Below, in pieces: positions 37,458-45,508 of a stretch of 64,000 nucleotides of DNA. The notes beneath the pieces were generated by a model. That model was not told the origin of the DNA and made no database searches. It was given only the letters and a program-made list of their open reading frames with translations. Origin of the DNA: Xanthomonas sontii (GTDB lineage: Bacteria; Pseudomonadota; Gammaproteobacteria; Xanthomonadales; Xanthomonadaceae); NCBI RefSeq assembly GCF_040529055.1, contig NZ_CP132342.1, forward strand, positions 1,858,001 to 1,922,000. The letters are read 5' to 3'. The position numbers were made by a program, and so were the translations under genes. How positions within the stretch are numbered: the first letter of the stretch is position 1; each line of letters begins with the position of its first letter.

Positions 37458-38825
37458 TTACTGCGTGCTGTTGGCGGAGTTGAGCTTGGACTCGGCGCTC
37501 TGGGTCAGCAGCGCGTTGATCGACTGCACCTCGGCCACGTCCAGCGAGCCGAGCGCCTGGCTCAGCAGCAGACGGTTCTGCAGGAAGTTGTAGCGCGCCT
37601 GCGCGTAGGCCAGCTGCGCCTGGTACAGGGTGCGCTGGTTCTGCACCACGTCCAGCACGGTGCGGGTGCCCACTTCCAGGCCGACCTGCGAGGCATCGAA
37701 CGCGGCCTGCGCCGAGACCACCGCCAGGCGCCGCGCCTCGATCTCGCTGATCCCGGCCACCACCGTCTGGTAGGCGTTGCGGGTGTTGCGGTCGAGCGCG
37801 CGCTTCTGCAGTTCGTAGGTGTCCTGGGCGATGTCGCGCTGCGCCAGCGCCTGGCGCACGCCGGACTGGGTGGCGCCGCCGGCGAAGATCGGGATGTTCA
37901 AGGTCAGGCCGATGGTGTTGCTGTCGGCGCGCGGGGTGCTGCCGCTGCCGGAGACGCTGTTGCCCCAGTTCGCGTCGCGGCCGGCGCTGGCCGACAGGCT
38001 CAGCGTCGGCAGGTGCCCGGCGCGTGCCGCCGAGACGCTGGCCTCGGCCGCCTGCACCTGGTACTGGTAGGACCGCAGCGACGGGTTCTTGTCCAGCGCC
38101 GAGGCGATCAGGCTGTCGATGTCGCCGCCGGTGGCCGGCAGCTGCGGACGGAAATCCTCCGGCAGGCCGCGCAGGTCGCGCACCGGCTGGCCGGTGATCT
38201 GGGTCAGCGCCTGGTACAGGTCCTGCAGCGAGTTGCGCGCATTGATCGTGTCGGCGCGGGCCTGGTCGTACTCGGCGCGGGCTTCGTGCACGTCGGTGAT
38301 CGGCGCCAGGCCCACTTCCAGGCGCTTGTCGGCATAGTCGAACTGCTTCTTGGCGGCGGCTTCGTTGGTCTCGGCGGCGACCAGCGATTCGATCGCCACC
38401 AGCACGTTGAAGTAGGCCGCCGAGGTGCGCACGATCAGGTCGTCGTTGGCCGAATCCAGAGTGTAGTCGGCAGCCAGGCTGCGCGCCTTCTGCGCGCGCA
38501 GGTTGGAGAACTGGGCGAAGTTGACCAGGGTCTGCTGGCCCTGCACGGCGTAGCTGCGGCTCTTGCCGGTGCCGGCCAGTTCGCCGCCGCCGCGCTCGAC
38601 TTCGCTATGGTTGCGCTGCAGCGACGCGCTGCCGTTGATCTGCGGCAGCAGGGCGGCGCGCGCCTGCACTTCGCCTTCCTTGTCGTACAGCCGGGTCGAT
38701 TCCGCGGAGGCCAACTGCGGGTCGCTGTTGCGGGCCATTTCGTAGACTTGCAGCAGGTCCGTGGCGTTGGCGGCCAACGGAAACAGCGCGGCGGCCAGCG
38801 CCAGGACGAGGGATCGGCGGATCAT
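37458..38825 (-). CDS. tolC: TolC family outer-membrane channel
   Basis: A 455-residue outer-membrane efflux protein. A signal peptide (1-21, ending ANA) leads into the two alpha-hairpin OEP repeats: DLLQVYEMARNSDPQLASAE, then IDSLIASALDKNPSLRSYQY about 200 residues later, and GTRTVLDVVQNQRTLYQAQ near the end. It forms the exit duct for type I secretion and RND efflux. It has its own terminator and sits 18 bp downstream of the Pcm-like gene, with a TetR regulator beyond. This context suggests controlled efflux capacity. Confidence 0.93.
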   Translation of the reverse strand: MIRRSLVLALAAALFPLAANATDLLQVYEMARNSDPQLASAESTRLYDKEGEVQARAALLPQINGSASLQRNHSEVERGGGELAGTGKSRSYAVQGQQTLVNFAQFSNLRAQKARSLAADYTLDSANDDLIVRTSAAYFNVLVAIESLVAAETNEAAAKKQFDYADKRLEVGLAPITDVHEARAEYDQARADTINARNSLQDLYQALTQITGQPVRDLRGLPEDFRPQLPATGGDIDSLIASALDKNPSLRSYQYQVQAAEASVSAARAGHLPTLSLSASAGRDANWGNSVSGSGSTPRADSNTIGLTLNIPIFAGGATQSGVRQALAQRDIAQDTYELQKRALDRNTRNAYQTVVAGISEIEARRLAVVSAQAAFDASQVGLEVGTRTVLDVVQNQRTLYQAQLAYAQARYNFLQNRLLLSQALGSLDVAEVQSINALLTQSAESKLNSANSTQ

Positions 38826-38843
38826 TGCGGCTTCCTTGATGGA

Positions 38844-39503
38844 TCAGAATGTGAACTGGGGGACTGGCGCTGCGCCTCGCAGGTAGTACGCCAGGTCGGT
38901 TTCGAACAGCGATTCCGTGCGCGGCGCGCCCGCTTCGGCATGCACCAGCACCGCTTCCATGACCGGCGCGCGGCCGCGGATCGCGAACAGGCGGCCGCCG
39001 GGGCGCAGCCAGGCCAGGAACTGCGCCGGGATCTCGGTGACCGCGGCGGTGACGCAGACCACGTCGAAGCGGCGCTCGCTGTTCCAAGCGAAGGCGTCGG
39101 CGGTCTCGATGCGGACGTTGCTGCCCAGGCCGGCGGCGTCCAGGTTGGCGCGCGCAGCGGCGGCCAGGGCCGGCTCGATCTCCAGGCTGACCACTTCGCG
39201 GCCGAGCTCGCCCAGGCAGGCGCTGACGAAGCCGCTGCCGGTGCCGATCTCCAGCACGTCCTCGCCCGGCTGCAGGTCCAGGGCCTGCAGCATGCGGCCT
39301 TCGATGACCGGCTTCATCATGAACTGGCCGTGGCCCAGCGGAATCTCCAGGTCGGCGTAGGCCACGGCGCGGTGGGCCGGCGGCACGAAGGTCTCGCGCG
39401 GCAGCCGCGACAGCACGTCGAGCACGCGCAGGTCCAGCACGTCCCAGGGACGGACCTGCTGTTCCACCATCTTTTCGCGGGCTTGGGAGTAGTCGATCGT
39501 CAT
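38844..39503 (-). CDS. pcm: Protein-L-isoaspartate O-methyltransferase family protein
   Basis: A 219-residue class I methyltransferase of the PCMT family. It shows AREKMVEQQVRPWDVLD, the family segment YADLEIPLGHGQFMMKPV, and the SAM-binding LEIGTGSGFVSACL. It is predicted to repair isoaspartyl residues. However, the substrate loop (usually with a strict G-Q-T/TIS motif) reads GQFMMKP, so it belongs to a divergent branch often found beside tolC. The ATG at 39503 was chosen; another ATG lies three codons upstream. It lies 18 bp from tolC on the same strand. Confidence 0.85.
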   Translation of the reverse strand: MTIDYSQAREKMVEQQVRPWDVLDLRVLDVLSRLPRETFVPPAHRAVAYADLEIPLGHGQFMMKPVIEGRMLQALDLQPGEDVLEIGTGSGFVSACLGELGREVVSLEIEPALAAAARANLDAAGLGSNVRIETADAFAWNSERRFDVVCVTAAVTEIPAQFLAWLRPGGRLFAIRGRAPVMEAVLVHAEAGAPRTESLFETDLAYYLRGAAPVPQFTF

Positions 39504-39637
39504 TTCGGGCATCCAACGCGGAGGGCCGGGCATTTTAGCCGGCACGGAGGCCGGGCGTATGCCGCAGCATCGCCGCCGGACGGTCCGGCGCGCAGTGCCG
39601 GAAGTCATCGGCCGTCGCGGACAGCCCCACGGCCGGG

Positions 39638-40300
39638 CTAGCGCGCCGCATAGGCACGCAGGAAGAAGTCGATGCTGGCCTCGACATGGGCGCGGATCCG
39701 CTCCTGGCTGGCGTCGCGGCACAGCCCGCACATCATCAGCGAGTACAGCTCGCCCTTGACCAGGCAGAAGAACTGCGAGGCGGCCAGGTCGAGGTCGGCG
39801 ATGTCCAGCGCGCCGGCGGCGACGTGGGCCTGCAGCAGTTGCGCCAGGTGCTGCTGGGTGCGCTTGGGACCGGCATTCCAGAACATCTCGCGGACGTGGT
39901 CGTCGCCGGTGCCCGGGGTCAGCATCATGCGGTGGGTGGCCATCGCCGCCTCGCTGCTGATCATGGCGAAGAAGGCCTGGCCGATGTCCAGCAACTGGGT
40001 GCGCAGCGGTCCTTTCAGGGCGTGCCCGAACAGGTCGTCGGGCAGCAGCGCCTGGCATTGCGCGCGCACCGCCTCGGCGAACAGGGTTTCCTTGTCGCCG
40101 TAGTGGCTGTAGACGGTGAGCTTGGAGACGCCGGCGCGGGCGGCGATGCCGTCCATGCTGACCCCGCCGAAGCCCAGTTCGGTGAACATTTCCCGTGCCG
40201 CTTCCAGGATCGCGGCGCGTTTGCCCATGTCCTTGGGGCGACCGGGCCCGGCGGGACGCGAGGAGGATTTGGCGGAGGCGGCGGACGATTTGCTGACCAT
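39638..40300 (-). CDS. TetR/AcrR-family repressor
   Basis: A 220-residue regulator. After a basic, serine/alanine-rich leader comes the TetR DNA-binding domain (about 25-72): RAAILEAAREMFTELGFGGV, MDGIAARAGVSKLTVYSHY and DKETLFAEAV. A helical ligand domain containing a TetR_C-like HMMLT region follows. Immediately upstream are two 17-bp direct repeats (40311-40353), which are the likely operator. Downstream are pcm and tolC on the same strand, and upstream is the divergent seven-gene operon. Either or both may be its targets. Confidence 0.88.
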   Translation of the reverse strand: MVSKSSAASAKSSSRPAGPGRPKDMGKRAAILEAAREMFTELGFGGVSMDGIAARAGVSKLTVYSHYGDKETLFAEAVRAQCQALLPDDLFGHALKGPLRTQLLDIGQAFFAMISSEAAMATHRMMLTPGTGDDHVREMFWNAGPKRTQQHLAQLLQAHVAAGALDIADLDLAASQFFCLVKGELYSLMMCGLCRDASQERIRAHVEASIDFFLRAYAAR

Positions 40301-40310
40301 GGGTGGCAAT

Positions 40311-40353
40311 ACTAGACCAGTCGGTTCGATATTTATACTAGACCCGCTGGTTC
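40311..40353. promoter_or_regulatory. Paired operator-like direct repeats upstream of tetR
   Basis: ACTAGACCAGTCGGTTC (40311-40327) and ACTAGACCCGCTGGTTC (40337-40353) match at 14 of 17 bases with starts 26 bp apart. Each holds ACC-N4-GGT, a small inverted repeat. The AT-rich GATATTTATACTA between them could hold the tetR promoter. The first repeat begins 11 bp upstream of the tetR start codon, a classic autorepression layout. Confidence 0.65.
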
Positions 40354-40517
40354 ATTATTGTGACGCTGCGTTCGGCGGGCGGGGCAGCCGGGCTGCGCAG
40401 TGCGCCGGCGGGCACGGGCGGCAGGGCCGCGGCGTCCAATGCTTTGCTTATGCGCGGCTTACATTTGCCTAACATCGGGCTCATGGTCGCCTAATCGACT
40501 GCCCCGACGATGCCGCC

Positions 40518-41174
40518 ATGGCCATCGTCCCCCTCTCCGCTGCTTCCGGTTTCCGCTTCGCCGATCCTGTGCTGGTCGATGCCCTGCATCCCGATCGCGC
40601 GCAGGTGGAAGCCTTCATCGCCCGGGTCTACCGCGAGCGCTACGGCGCGGTCCTGCGCGGCTTTCTTCCGCACCTGCTCGCCTACCACGGCGCCGACGGT
40701 CGCCTGCAGGCCGCGCTGGGGCTGCGCTGCGCCAGCGAGGGTCCGCTGTTCGTCGAGCAGTACCTGGCGCAGCCGGCCGAGCTGGCGATCGCCGAGCGGA
40801 TGCCGCGGCGGGTGGTGCGCACGGAGTTGGTGGAGGTGGGCAATTTCGCCGCCGAGCACGCCGGCGACGCGCGGGCGATGATCCGCGCGTTGACCTGCAC
40901 CCTGCATGGTGCGGGCCTGCGCTGGGTGTTGTTCGTGGCGACCCGGCAACTACGCAACGCCTTCGACCGCCTGCACCTGGCCACTGTGGAGCTGGGCGAG
41001 GCGCGCGGCCAGGACCTGCGCGACGATCCCAGCGACTGGGGCGACTACTACGCGGCGCAGCCGCGGCTGATGTTCGGCGACATCGCCGCCGGGCACGCCT
41101 TCCTGCAGCGCGAGGCGGAACCCCGCCACGGCGTGCTGCCCACGTTCCGCGCCTGCCTGGCGGGGGCGCCGTGA
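40518..41174 (+). CDS. Thermostable hemolysin family protein
   Basis: A 218-residue cytoplasmic protein of the T_hemolysin family. The recognisable core is RTELVEVGNFAAEHAGDA, then RWVLFVATRQLRNAFDRL, then DWGDYYAAQPRLMFGDI. The family was named after a Vibrio haemolysin, but the fold resembles acyl-homoserine-lactone synthase/GNAT acyltransferases, and there is no signal peptide. An enzymatic acyl-transfer role is therefore more plausible here than lysis. It opens a run of seven genes: its stop overlaps the start of the acyl-ligase gene by 4 bp. It is divergent from the TetR gene across a 217-bp region with the direct repeats. Confidence 0.8.
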   Translation: MAIVPLSAASGFRFADPVLVDALHPDRAQVEAFIARVYRERYGAVLRGFLPHLLAYHGADGRLQAALGLRCASEGPLFVEQYLAQPAELAIAERMPRRVVRTELVEVGNFAAEHAGDARAMIRALTCTLHGAGLRWVLFVATRQLRNAFDRLHLATVELGEARGQDLRDDPSDWGDYYAAQPRLMFGDIAAGHAFLQREAEPRHGVLPTFRACLAGAP

Positions 41175-42664
41175 GCACGCCCGGCGTCGCCGACCTGCTG
41201 GCCGGCTTGCGCGGCGACGACGCGCGCGTGCTTTACGCCGATGGGGCGCTGCGCGAGCGCGATCTGCTCGAGCGCGCACAGCGCCTGGCCGATGCGCTGC
41301 AGGGACATGGGGTGCATTGCGTCGCCAGCCGCCTGGACAACGGCCCCGAGTGGCTGCTGCTGGACCTGGCGATCCGCCTGGGTGGCGGCGTGCACGTGCC
41401 GCTGCCGACTTTCTTCAGCCCGGCGCAGGTGCAGTACGCCCTGGCCAGCAGCGGCGCGCAGGGGCTGATCGCGGCGCCGGGTCCGGCGCTGGCCGACCTC
41501 GACGGCGAGGCGCTGCGCCTGCCGGAGCCGGGACTGGCAGGCCGGCGCCTGGTGCAGGCGCCGGTGGCGCTGCCTGCGGACACCGGCTGCATCACCTACA
41601 CCTCCGGCACCACCGGCCAGCCGAAGGGCGTGTGCCTGAGCGCCGACGCGTTGCTGCAGGTCGCCGGCTCGCTGGCCGACGCCGCCTCGGCGCTGGCGCC
41701 GCGCCGGCACCTGTGCCTGATGCCGCTGTCGACGCTGCTGGAGAACGTCGGCGGCCTGTACGCGCCGCTGCTGTCCGGCGCGCAGATCGCGCTGCCGTCG
41801 CTGGCCGAGATCGGCTACAGCGGCGCTGCCGGCCTGGACATCCCGACCCTGATCGCCTGCCTGCACCGCTACCAGCCGCACAGCGTGATCCTGGTGCCGC
41901 AGTTGCTACTGGGGCTGGTCATGGCCGCCGAGCGCGGCGTGCCGCTGCCCGCCTCGTTGCGCTACCTGGCGGTCGGCGGTGGCCGCGTCGGCCCGGGGCT
42001 GCTGCGCCGTGCGGCGGCGCTGCAGTTGCCGGTGTTCGAAGGCTACGGCCTGACCGAGTGCGCCTCGGTCGTGGCCTTGAACCGGCCCGAGGCGCAGCGC
42101 CTGGGCAGCGTCGGACGGCCGCTGCCGCATGCGCGGGTGCAGGTGGTCGATGGCGAACTGCAGGTCGAGGGCGTGCGCTGCCTGGGCTACCTGGGCGCGC
42201 CCGGCCCGGCACCGGGGCCGATCGCCACCGGCGACCTGGGCCATGTCGATGCCGACGGCTTCGTGCACATCACCGGCCGCCGCAAGCATGTGTTCATCAC
42301 CGCGTTCGGCCGCAACGTCTCGCCGGAGTGGGTGGAAAGCGAACTGCTGCAGCATCCGCTGATCGCCCAAGCGGTGGTGTGCGGCGAGGCGCGTGCGCAC
42401 AACCTGGCGGTGCTGTGGCCGCGCCGCGCCGGCGAAGACGACGCCGCGCTGCACGGCGCGCTGGCCGAGGTCAATGCCGGCCTGCCCGATTACGCCCGCG
42501 TCGCCGGCTTCGTGCGCGCCGCCGCGCCGTTCAGCGCCGCCGACGGTCTGCTCACCGGCAACGGCCGCCCGCGCCGCGACGCCATCCTGCAGCGCTACGC
42601 CGACGCCGTGGCGCAGCGCTATGCCGAACTCGAACCCGATCCCGCCCCAGGAGCCTTCCAATGA
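41171..42664 (+). CDS. AMP-dependent acyl ligase (ANL superfamily)
   Basis: A 497-residue adenylate-forming enzyme that should activate a carboxylic acid, probably fatty, as acyl-AMP and acyl-CoA or acyl-carrier. Motifs are ITYTSGTTGQPKG (141-153), FEGYGLTECASVV and ATGDLGHVDADG. The usual catalytic lysine region near the C-terminus reads TGNGRPRRDAI, with arginine where lysine is expected. The GTG start overlaps the preceding stop (GTGA), and the end overlaps the next start (ATGA). No carrier-protein gene is in the run. The substrate is unknown. Confidence 0.85.
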   Translation: MSTPGVADLLAGLRGDDARVLYADGALRERDLLERAQRLADALQGHGVHCVASRLDNGPEWLLLDLAIRLGGGVHVPLPTFFSPAQVQYALASSGAQGLIAAPGPALADLDGEALRLPEPGLAGRRLVQAPVALPADTGCITYTSGTTGQPKGVCLSADALLQVAGSLADAASALAPRRHLCLMPLSTLLENVGGLYAPLLSGAQIALPSLAEIGYSGAAGLDIPTLIACLHRYQPHSVILVPQLLLGLVMAAERGVPLPASLRYLAVGGGRVGPGLLRRAAALQLPVFEGYGLTECASVVALNRPEAQRLGSVGRPLPHARVQVVDGELQVEGVRCLGYLGAPGPAPGPIATGDLGHVDADGFVHITGRRKHVFITAFGRNVSPEWVESELLQHPLIAQAVVCGEARAHNLAVLWPRRAGEDDAALHGALAEVNAGLPDYARVAGFVRAAAPFSAADGLLTGNGRPRRDAILQRYADAVAQRYAELEPDPAPGAFQ

Positions 42665-43338
42665 GTTTCCATGCCCGGCTGCTCGCCGAGACCCAGGCCG
42701 AACGCGCCGACCTGATCGCCATCCCGATCATCCAGACTGCCCTGGCCGGGCAGATCGCCGGCGCCGACTACGTCGCCTTCCTCGGCCAGGCCTATCACCA
42801 CGTGCGCCATACCGTGCCCCTGCTGATGGCCTGCGGCGCGCGCCTGCCGGCACGGCTGGAATGGCTGCGCAGCGCGGTGGCCGAGTACATCGAGGAAGAA
42901 CTGGGCCACCAGGAGTGGATCCTCGACGACCTGGCCGCCTGCGGCGCCGACCGCGCCGCCGCCGCCGCCTCGATGCCATCGGCGGCGACCGAACTGATGG
43001 TGGCCTACGCCTACGACACCATCGCCCGCGGCAATCCGGTCGGCTTCTTCGGCATGGTGCTGGTGCTGGAAGGCACCAGCGTGGCGCTGGCCACGCGCGC
43101 GGCCGAGAGCATCGAGACCTCGCTGGGTCTGCCGCGCAACGCCTTCAGCTACCTGCGCTCGCACGGCGACCTGGACATCGAGCATGCCGGCTTCTTCGAA
43201 GGCCTGATGGACCGGCTCGACGATGCCGACGACCAGCGCGCCGTGGTGCATGCGGCCAAGCGCTTCTACGGCCTGTACGGCGACATTTTCCGCAGCCTGC
43301 GCGCACAGCCGGCGCTGCCCATGGCGGAGGCCGCATGA
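42661..43338 (+). CDS. Heme-oxygenase-like diiron oxidase (TenA/PqqC fold)
   Basis: A 225-residue all-helical protein with the complete ligand set of the HDO group: E80-x2-H83 (EEELGHQEW), E137 (VLVLEGTS) and H168-x3-D172-x2-H175 (SHGDLDIEH). The same spacing is known in UndA, which turns fatty acids into 1-alkenes, and in N-oxygenases of the family. It is therefore predicted to bind two irons and use O2. It lies between an acyl ligase and a short-chain dehydrogenase with 4-bp overlaps on both sides, suggesting that it oxidises a fatty or otherwise activated acid in the same pathway. Confidence 0.85.
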   Translation: MSFHARLLAETQAERADLIAIPIIQTALAGQIAGADYVAFLGQAYHHVRHTVPLLMACGARLPARLEWLRSAVAEYIEEELGHQEWILDDLAACGADRAAAAASMPSAATELMVAYAYDTIARGNPVGFFGMVLVLEGTSVALATRAAESIETSLGLPRNAFSYLRSHGDLDIEHAGFFEGLMDRLDDADDQRAVVHAAKRFYGLYGDIFRSLRAQPALPMAEAA

Positions 43339-44156
43339 TGGATCTCAACGGACGCAGTGTGATTCTCACCGGCGCCAGCGGCGGCATCGGCGCCGCCCTG
43401 TGCGACGAACTGGTGGCCGCCGGCGCGTGCGTGCTGGCGGTCGGCCGCGACCCGGTGCGCCTGGCGCAGGTCGCCGGCCGGCATCCGCAGGGACGGGTGC
43501 TGCCGCTGCCGCTGGACCTGTCCACGCCGGCCGGGCGCGCGCAGTTGCTCGCCGCCGCTGGGGCCTTGCCGATCCGTCCCTCGCTGCTGCTGATCGCGCA
43601 TGCGCAGAGCGGCTTCGGCCTGTTCGCCGAGCAGTCCGAGCAGGATCTGCGGCAATTGCTCGACACCAACCTGATGGCGCCGATGTTGCTGGTGCGCGCG
43701 CTGCTGCCGTTGCTGCAGGCGCAGCCGCAGGCCACGGTGGTGGCGGTGGGCTCCACCTTCGGCAGCCTGGGCTTTCCCGGTTTCGCCGGCTACAGCGCCA
43801 GCAAGTTCGGCCTGCGCGGGCTGTTCGAGGCGCTGGCGCGCGAGTACGCCGACAGCCATGTGCGTTTCCAGTACCTGGCGCCGCGCGCCACCCGCACCGC
43901 GTTCAACACCGCGCAGGTGGATGCGATGAACCAGGAGTTGAAGGTCGGCGCGGATACGCCCGAGCGGGTGGCGCGCGCGCTGCGCCAGGCGATCGAACGC
44001 GGCGATCGGCGCCTGCAGATCGGCTGGCCGGAAAAGCTCTTCGCCCGCCTCAACGGCGCCTTGCCGGGGCTGGTGGACCGCAGTTTGAAAGCGCAGTTGC
44101 CCGTGGTGCGCCGGCATGCCGCGCGCGCTCCTTCCCGATTTGGAGATGCCCGATGA
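43335..44156 (+). CDS. Short-chain dehydrogenase/reductase
   Basis: A 273-residue classical SDR. The cofactor loop TGASGGIG lies near residues 12-19, the catalytic serine is in VGSTFGS, and YSASK supplies tyrosine and lysine. R-rich VGRDPVRLAQV suggests NADP(H) preference. The C-terminal KLFARLNGALPGLVDRSL resembles the membrane-proximal tail of DltE/YqjQ-like SDRs acting on lipids. Two adjacent ATGs (43335 and 43338) are possible, and both overlap the preceding stop. It probably reduces or oxidises a product of the acyl ligase and diiron enzyme. Confidence 0.85.
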   Translation: MMDLNGRSVILTGASGGIGAALCDELVAAGACVLAVGRDPVRLAQVAGRHPQGRVLPLPLDLSTPAGRAQLLAAAGALPIRPSLLLIAHAQSGFGLFAEQSEQDLRQLLDTNLMAPMLLVRALLPLLQAQPQATVVAVGSTFGSLGFPGFAGYSASKFGLRGLFEALAREYADSHVRFQYLAPRATRTAFNTAQVDAMNQELKVGADTPERVARALRQAIERGDRRLQIGWPEKLFARLNGALPGLVDRSLKAQLPVVRRHAARAPSRFGDAR

Positions 44157-44809
44157 ACGTCCGTCTGCGTGCGCTGTCGTTGTTGCTTGCGCTGTCGCCG
44201 CTGGGGGCGGCCGTCGCCGCCGCGCCGCTGACGCCGGCAGTGGTCGCGGTGCGCGACCAGTGGGCCCAGGTCGCCTACCAGACGCCGAAGCCGCAGCGCC
44301 TGCAGGCCTATGCCAGCCTGGCCGCGCAGGCGGCCGCCGCCCGCCAGGCGGCGCCGCGCGATCCGGCGGCGCTGATCTGGGAGGGCATCGTGCTGTCCAG
44401 CGAAGCCGGCGAGCGCGGCGGCCTCGGTGCGCTGGGCCTGGTCAAGCGCGCCCGCAGCGATTTCGAGCAGGCGCTGGCGCTGGACCCGGCCGCCCTGAAC
44501 GGCGCCGGCTGCACCAGCCTGGGCGCGCTGTACTACCAGGTGCCGGGCTGGCCGGTGGGCTTCGGCGACGACGCCAAGGCGCGCGCGCTGCTGCAGCAGG
44601 GCCTGCAGTACGACCCGGACGGCATCGACGCCAATTACTTCTACGGCGATTTCCTGCGCGCGCAGAAGGACTGGAGCGGCGCCGCGGCGGCGCTGCGCAA
44701 GGCCCTGGCGGCGCCGCCGCGGCCCGGCCGCGAGGTGGCCGACCACGGCCGCCGCCAGCAGATCCAGGCGGCGCTGCACGAGGTCGAAACGCGTCTTGCC
44801 AGCCGCTGA
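44153..44809 (+). CDS. Periplasmic TPR-type protein
   Basis: A 218-residue exported protein with a signal peptide (1-24, ending AAVAAAP) and alpha-helical repeats: ARSDFEQALALDPAALNGAG, ALLQQGLQYDPDGIDANYFY and SGAAAALRKALAAPP. These have the spacing of tetratricopeptide repeats. It resembles small proteins annotated as TRAP-transporter TatT-like components. It overlaps the SDR stop by 4 bp and precedes the response regulator by 21 bp, so it belongs to the run. It may bind a product or partner in the periplasm, possibly feeding the sensor kinase. Confidence 0.75.
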   Translation: MNVRLRALSLLLALSPLGAAVAAAPLTPAVVAVRDQWAQVAYQTPKPQRLQAYASLAAQAAAARQAAPRDPAALIWEGIVLSSEAGERGGLGALGLVKRARSDFEQALALDPAALNGAGCTSLGALYYQVPGWPVGFGDDAKARALLQQGLQYDPDGIDANYFYGDFLRAQKDWSGAAAALRKALAAPPRPGREVADHGRRQQIQAALHEVETRLASR

Positions 44810-44830
44810 GCGGCCGCCCACACTGCGGTC

Positions 44831-45508
44831 ATGCGCATCCTGCTGGTGGAAGACGATCTGTCGCTGGGAGAGGGCATCCGCACCGCCCTGCGCCGCGCCG
44901 CCTATTCGGTGGACTGGGTGCAGGACGGTGCCGCCGCGCTGGCCGCGATCGGCGATGGCGAGATCGACCTGGTGCTGCTGGACCTGGGGCTGCCGCGGAT
45001 GGACGGGCTGGAGGTGATCCGGCGCACCCGCCAGCTCGGTGCCGACGTGCCGATCCTGGTGCTCAGCGCGCGTGAGCGGCCGGCCGACCGTGCGCTGGGC
45101 CTGGACGTGGGCGCCGACGATTACCTGGGCAAGCCCTTCGACACCACCGAACTGCTGGCGCGCACGCGTGCGCTGCTGCGGCGCAGCGCCGGCCGCGCCA
45201 CGCCGCAGTTGGAGATCGGCGCGCTGCACCTGGACCCGGAGCGCCTGGCGGTGCGCTGGCGCGGCCGTGCCCTGGACCTGACCCGGCGCGAGTTCGCCCT
45301 GCTGTGGCTGCTGGCCGAGCGCCACGGCCGCGCCATCGCCCGCGATTCGATCCAGCAGCGGCTGTACGGCTGGGACGAGGATGTGGCCAGCAACGCAGTG
45401 GACGTGCACGTGCACCAGTTGCGGCGCAAGCTCGATCCGGCGCTGATCCGCACCGTGCGCGGGGTCGGCTACGCGCTCGACACCCAGGCCGCGACGGCGG
45501 CGCCATGA
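44831..45508 (+). CDS. OmpR-family response regulator (QseB/PmrA-like)
   Basis: A 225-residue response regulator with LVEDD, phospho-acceptor Asp51 in VLLDLGLPR, GADDYLGKPFDT and a winged-helix domain (about 125-218) ending RTVRGVGYALDT. It is similar in type to QseB/PmrA/TctD. It overlaps the kinase gene by 4 bp and follows the TPR gene closely, so it most likely regulates the enzyme run it belongs to, or the neighbouring propeller-GGDEF gene. Confidence 0.9.
   Translation: MRILLVEDDLSLGEGIRTALRRAAYSVDWVQDGAAALAAIGDGEIDLVLLDLGLPRMDGLEVIRRTRQLGADVPILVLSARERPADRALGLDVGADDYLGKPFDTTELLARTRALLRRSAGRATPQLEIGALHLDPERLAVRWRGRALDLTRREFALLWLLAERHGRAIARDSIQQRLYGWDEDVASNAVDVHVHQLRRKLDPALIRTVRGVGYALDTQAATAAP

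Noticed and set aside
38605..39516. Minus-strand frame overlapping tolC and pcm
   Set aside because: Arg/Gly/Ala-rich shadow translation of the methyltransferase and TolC signal region.
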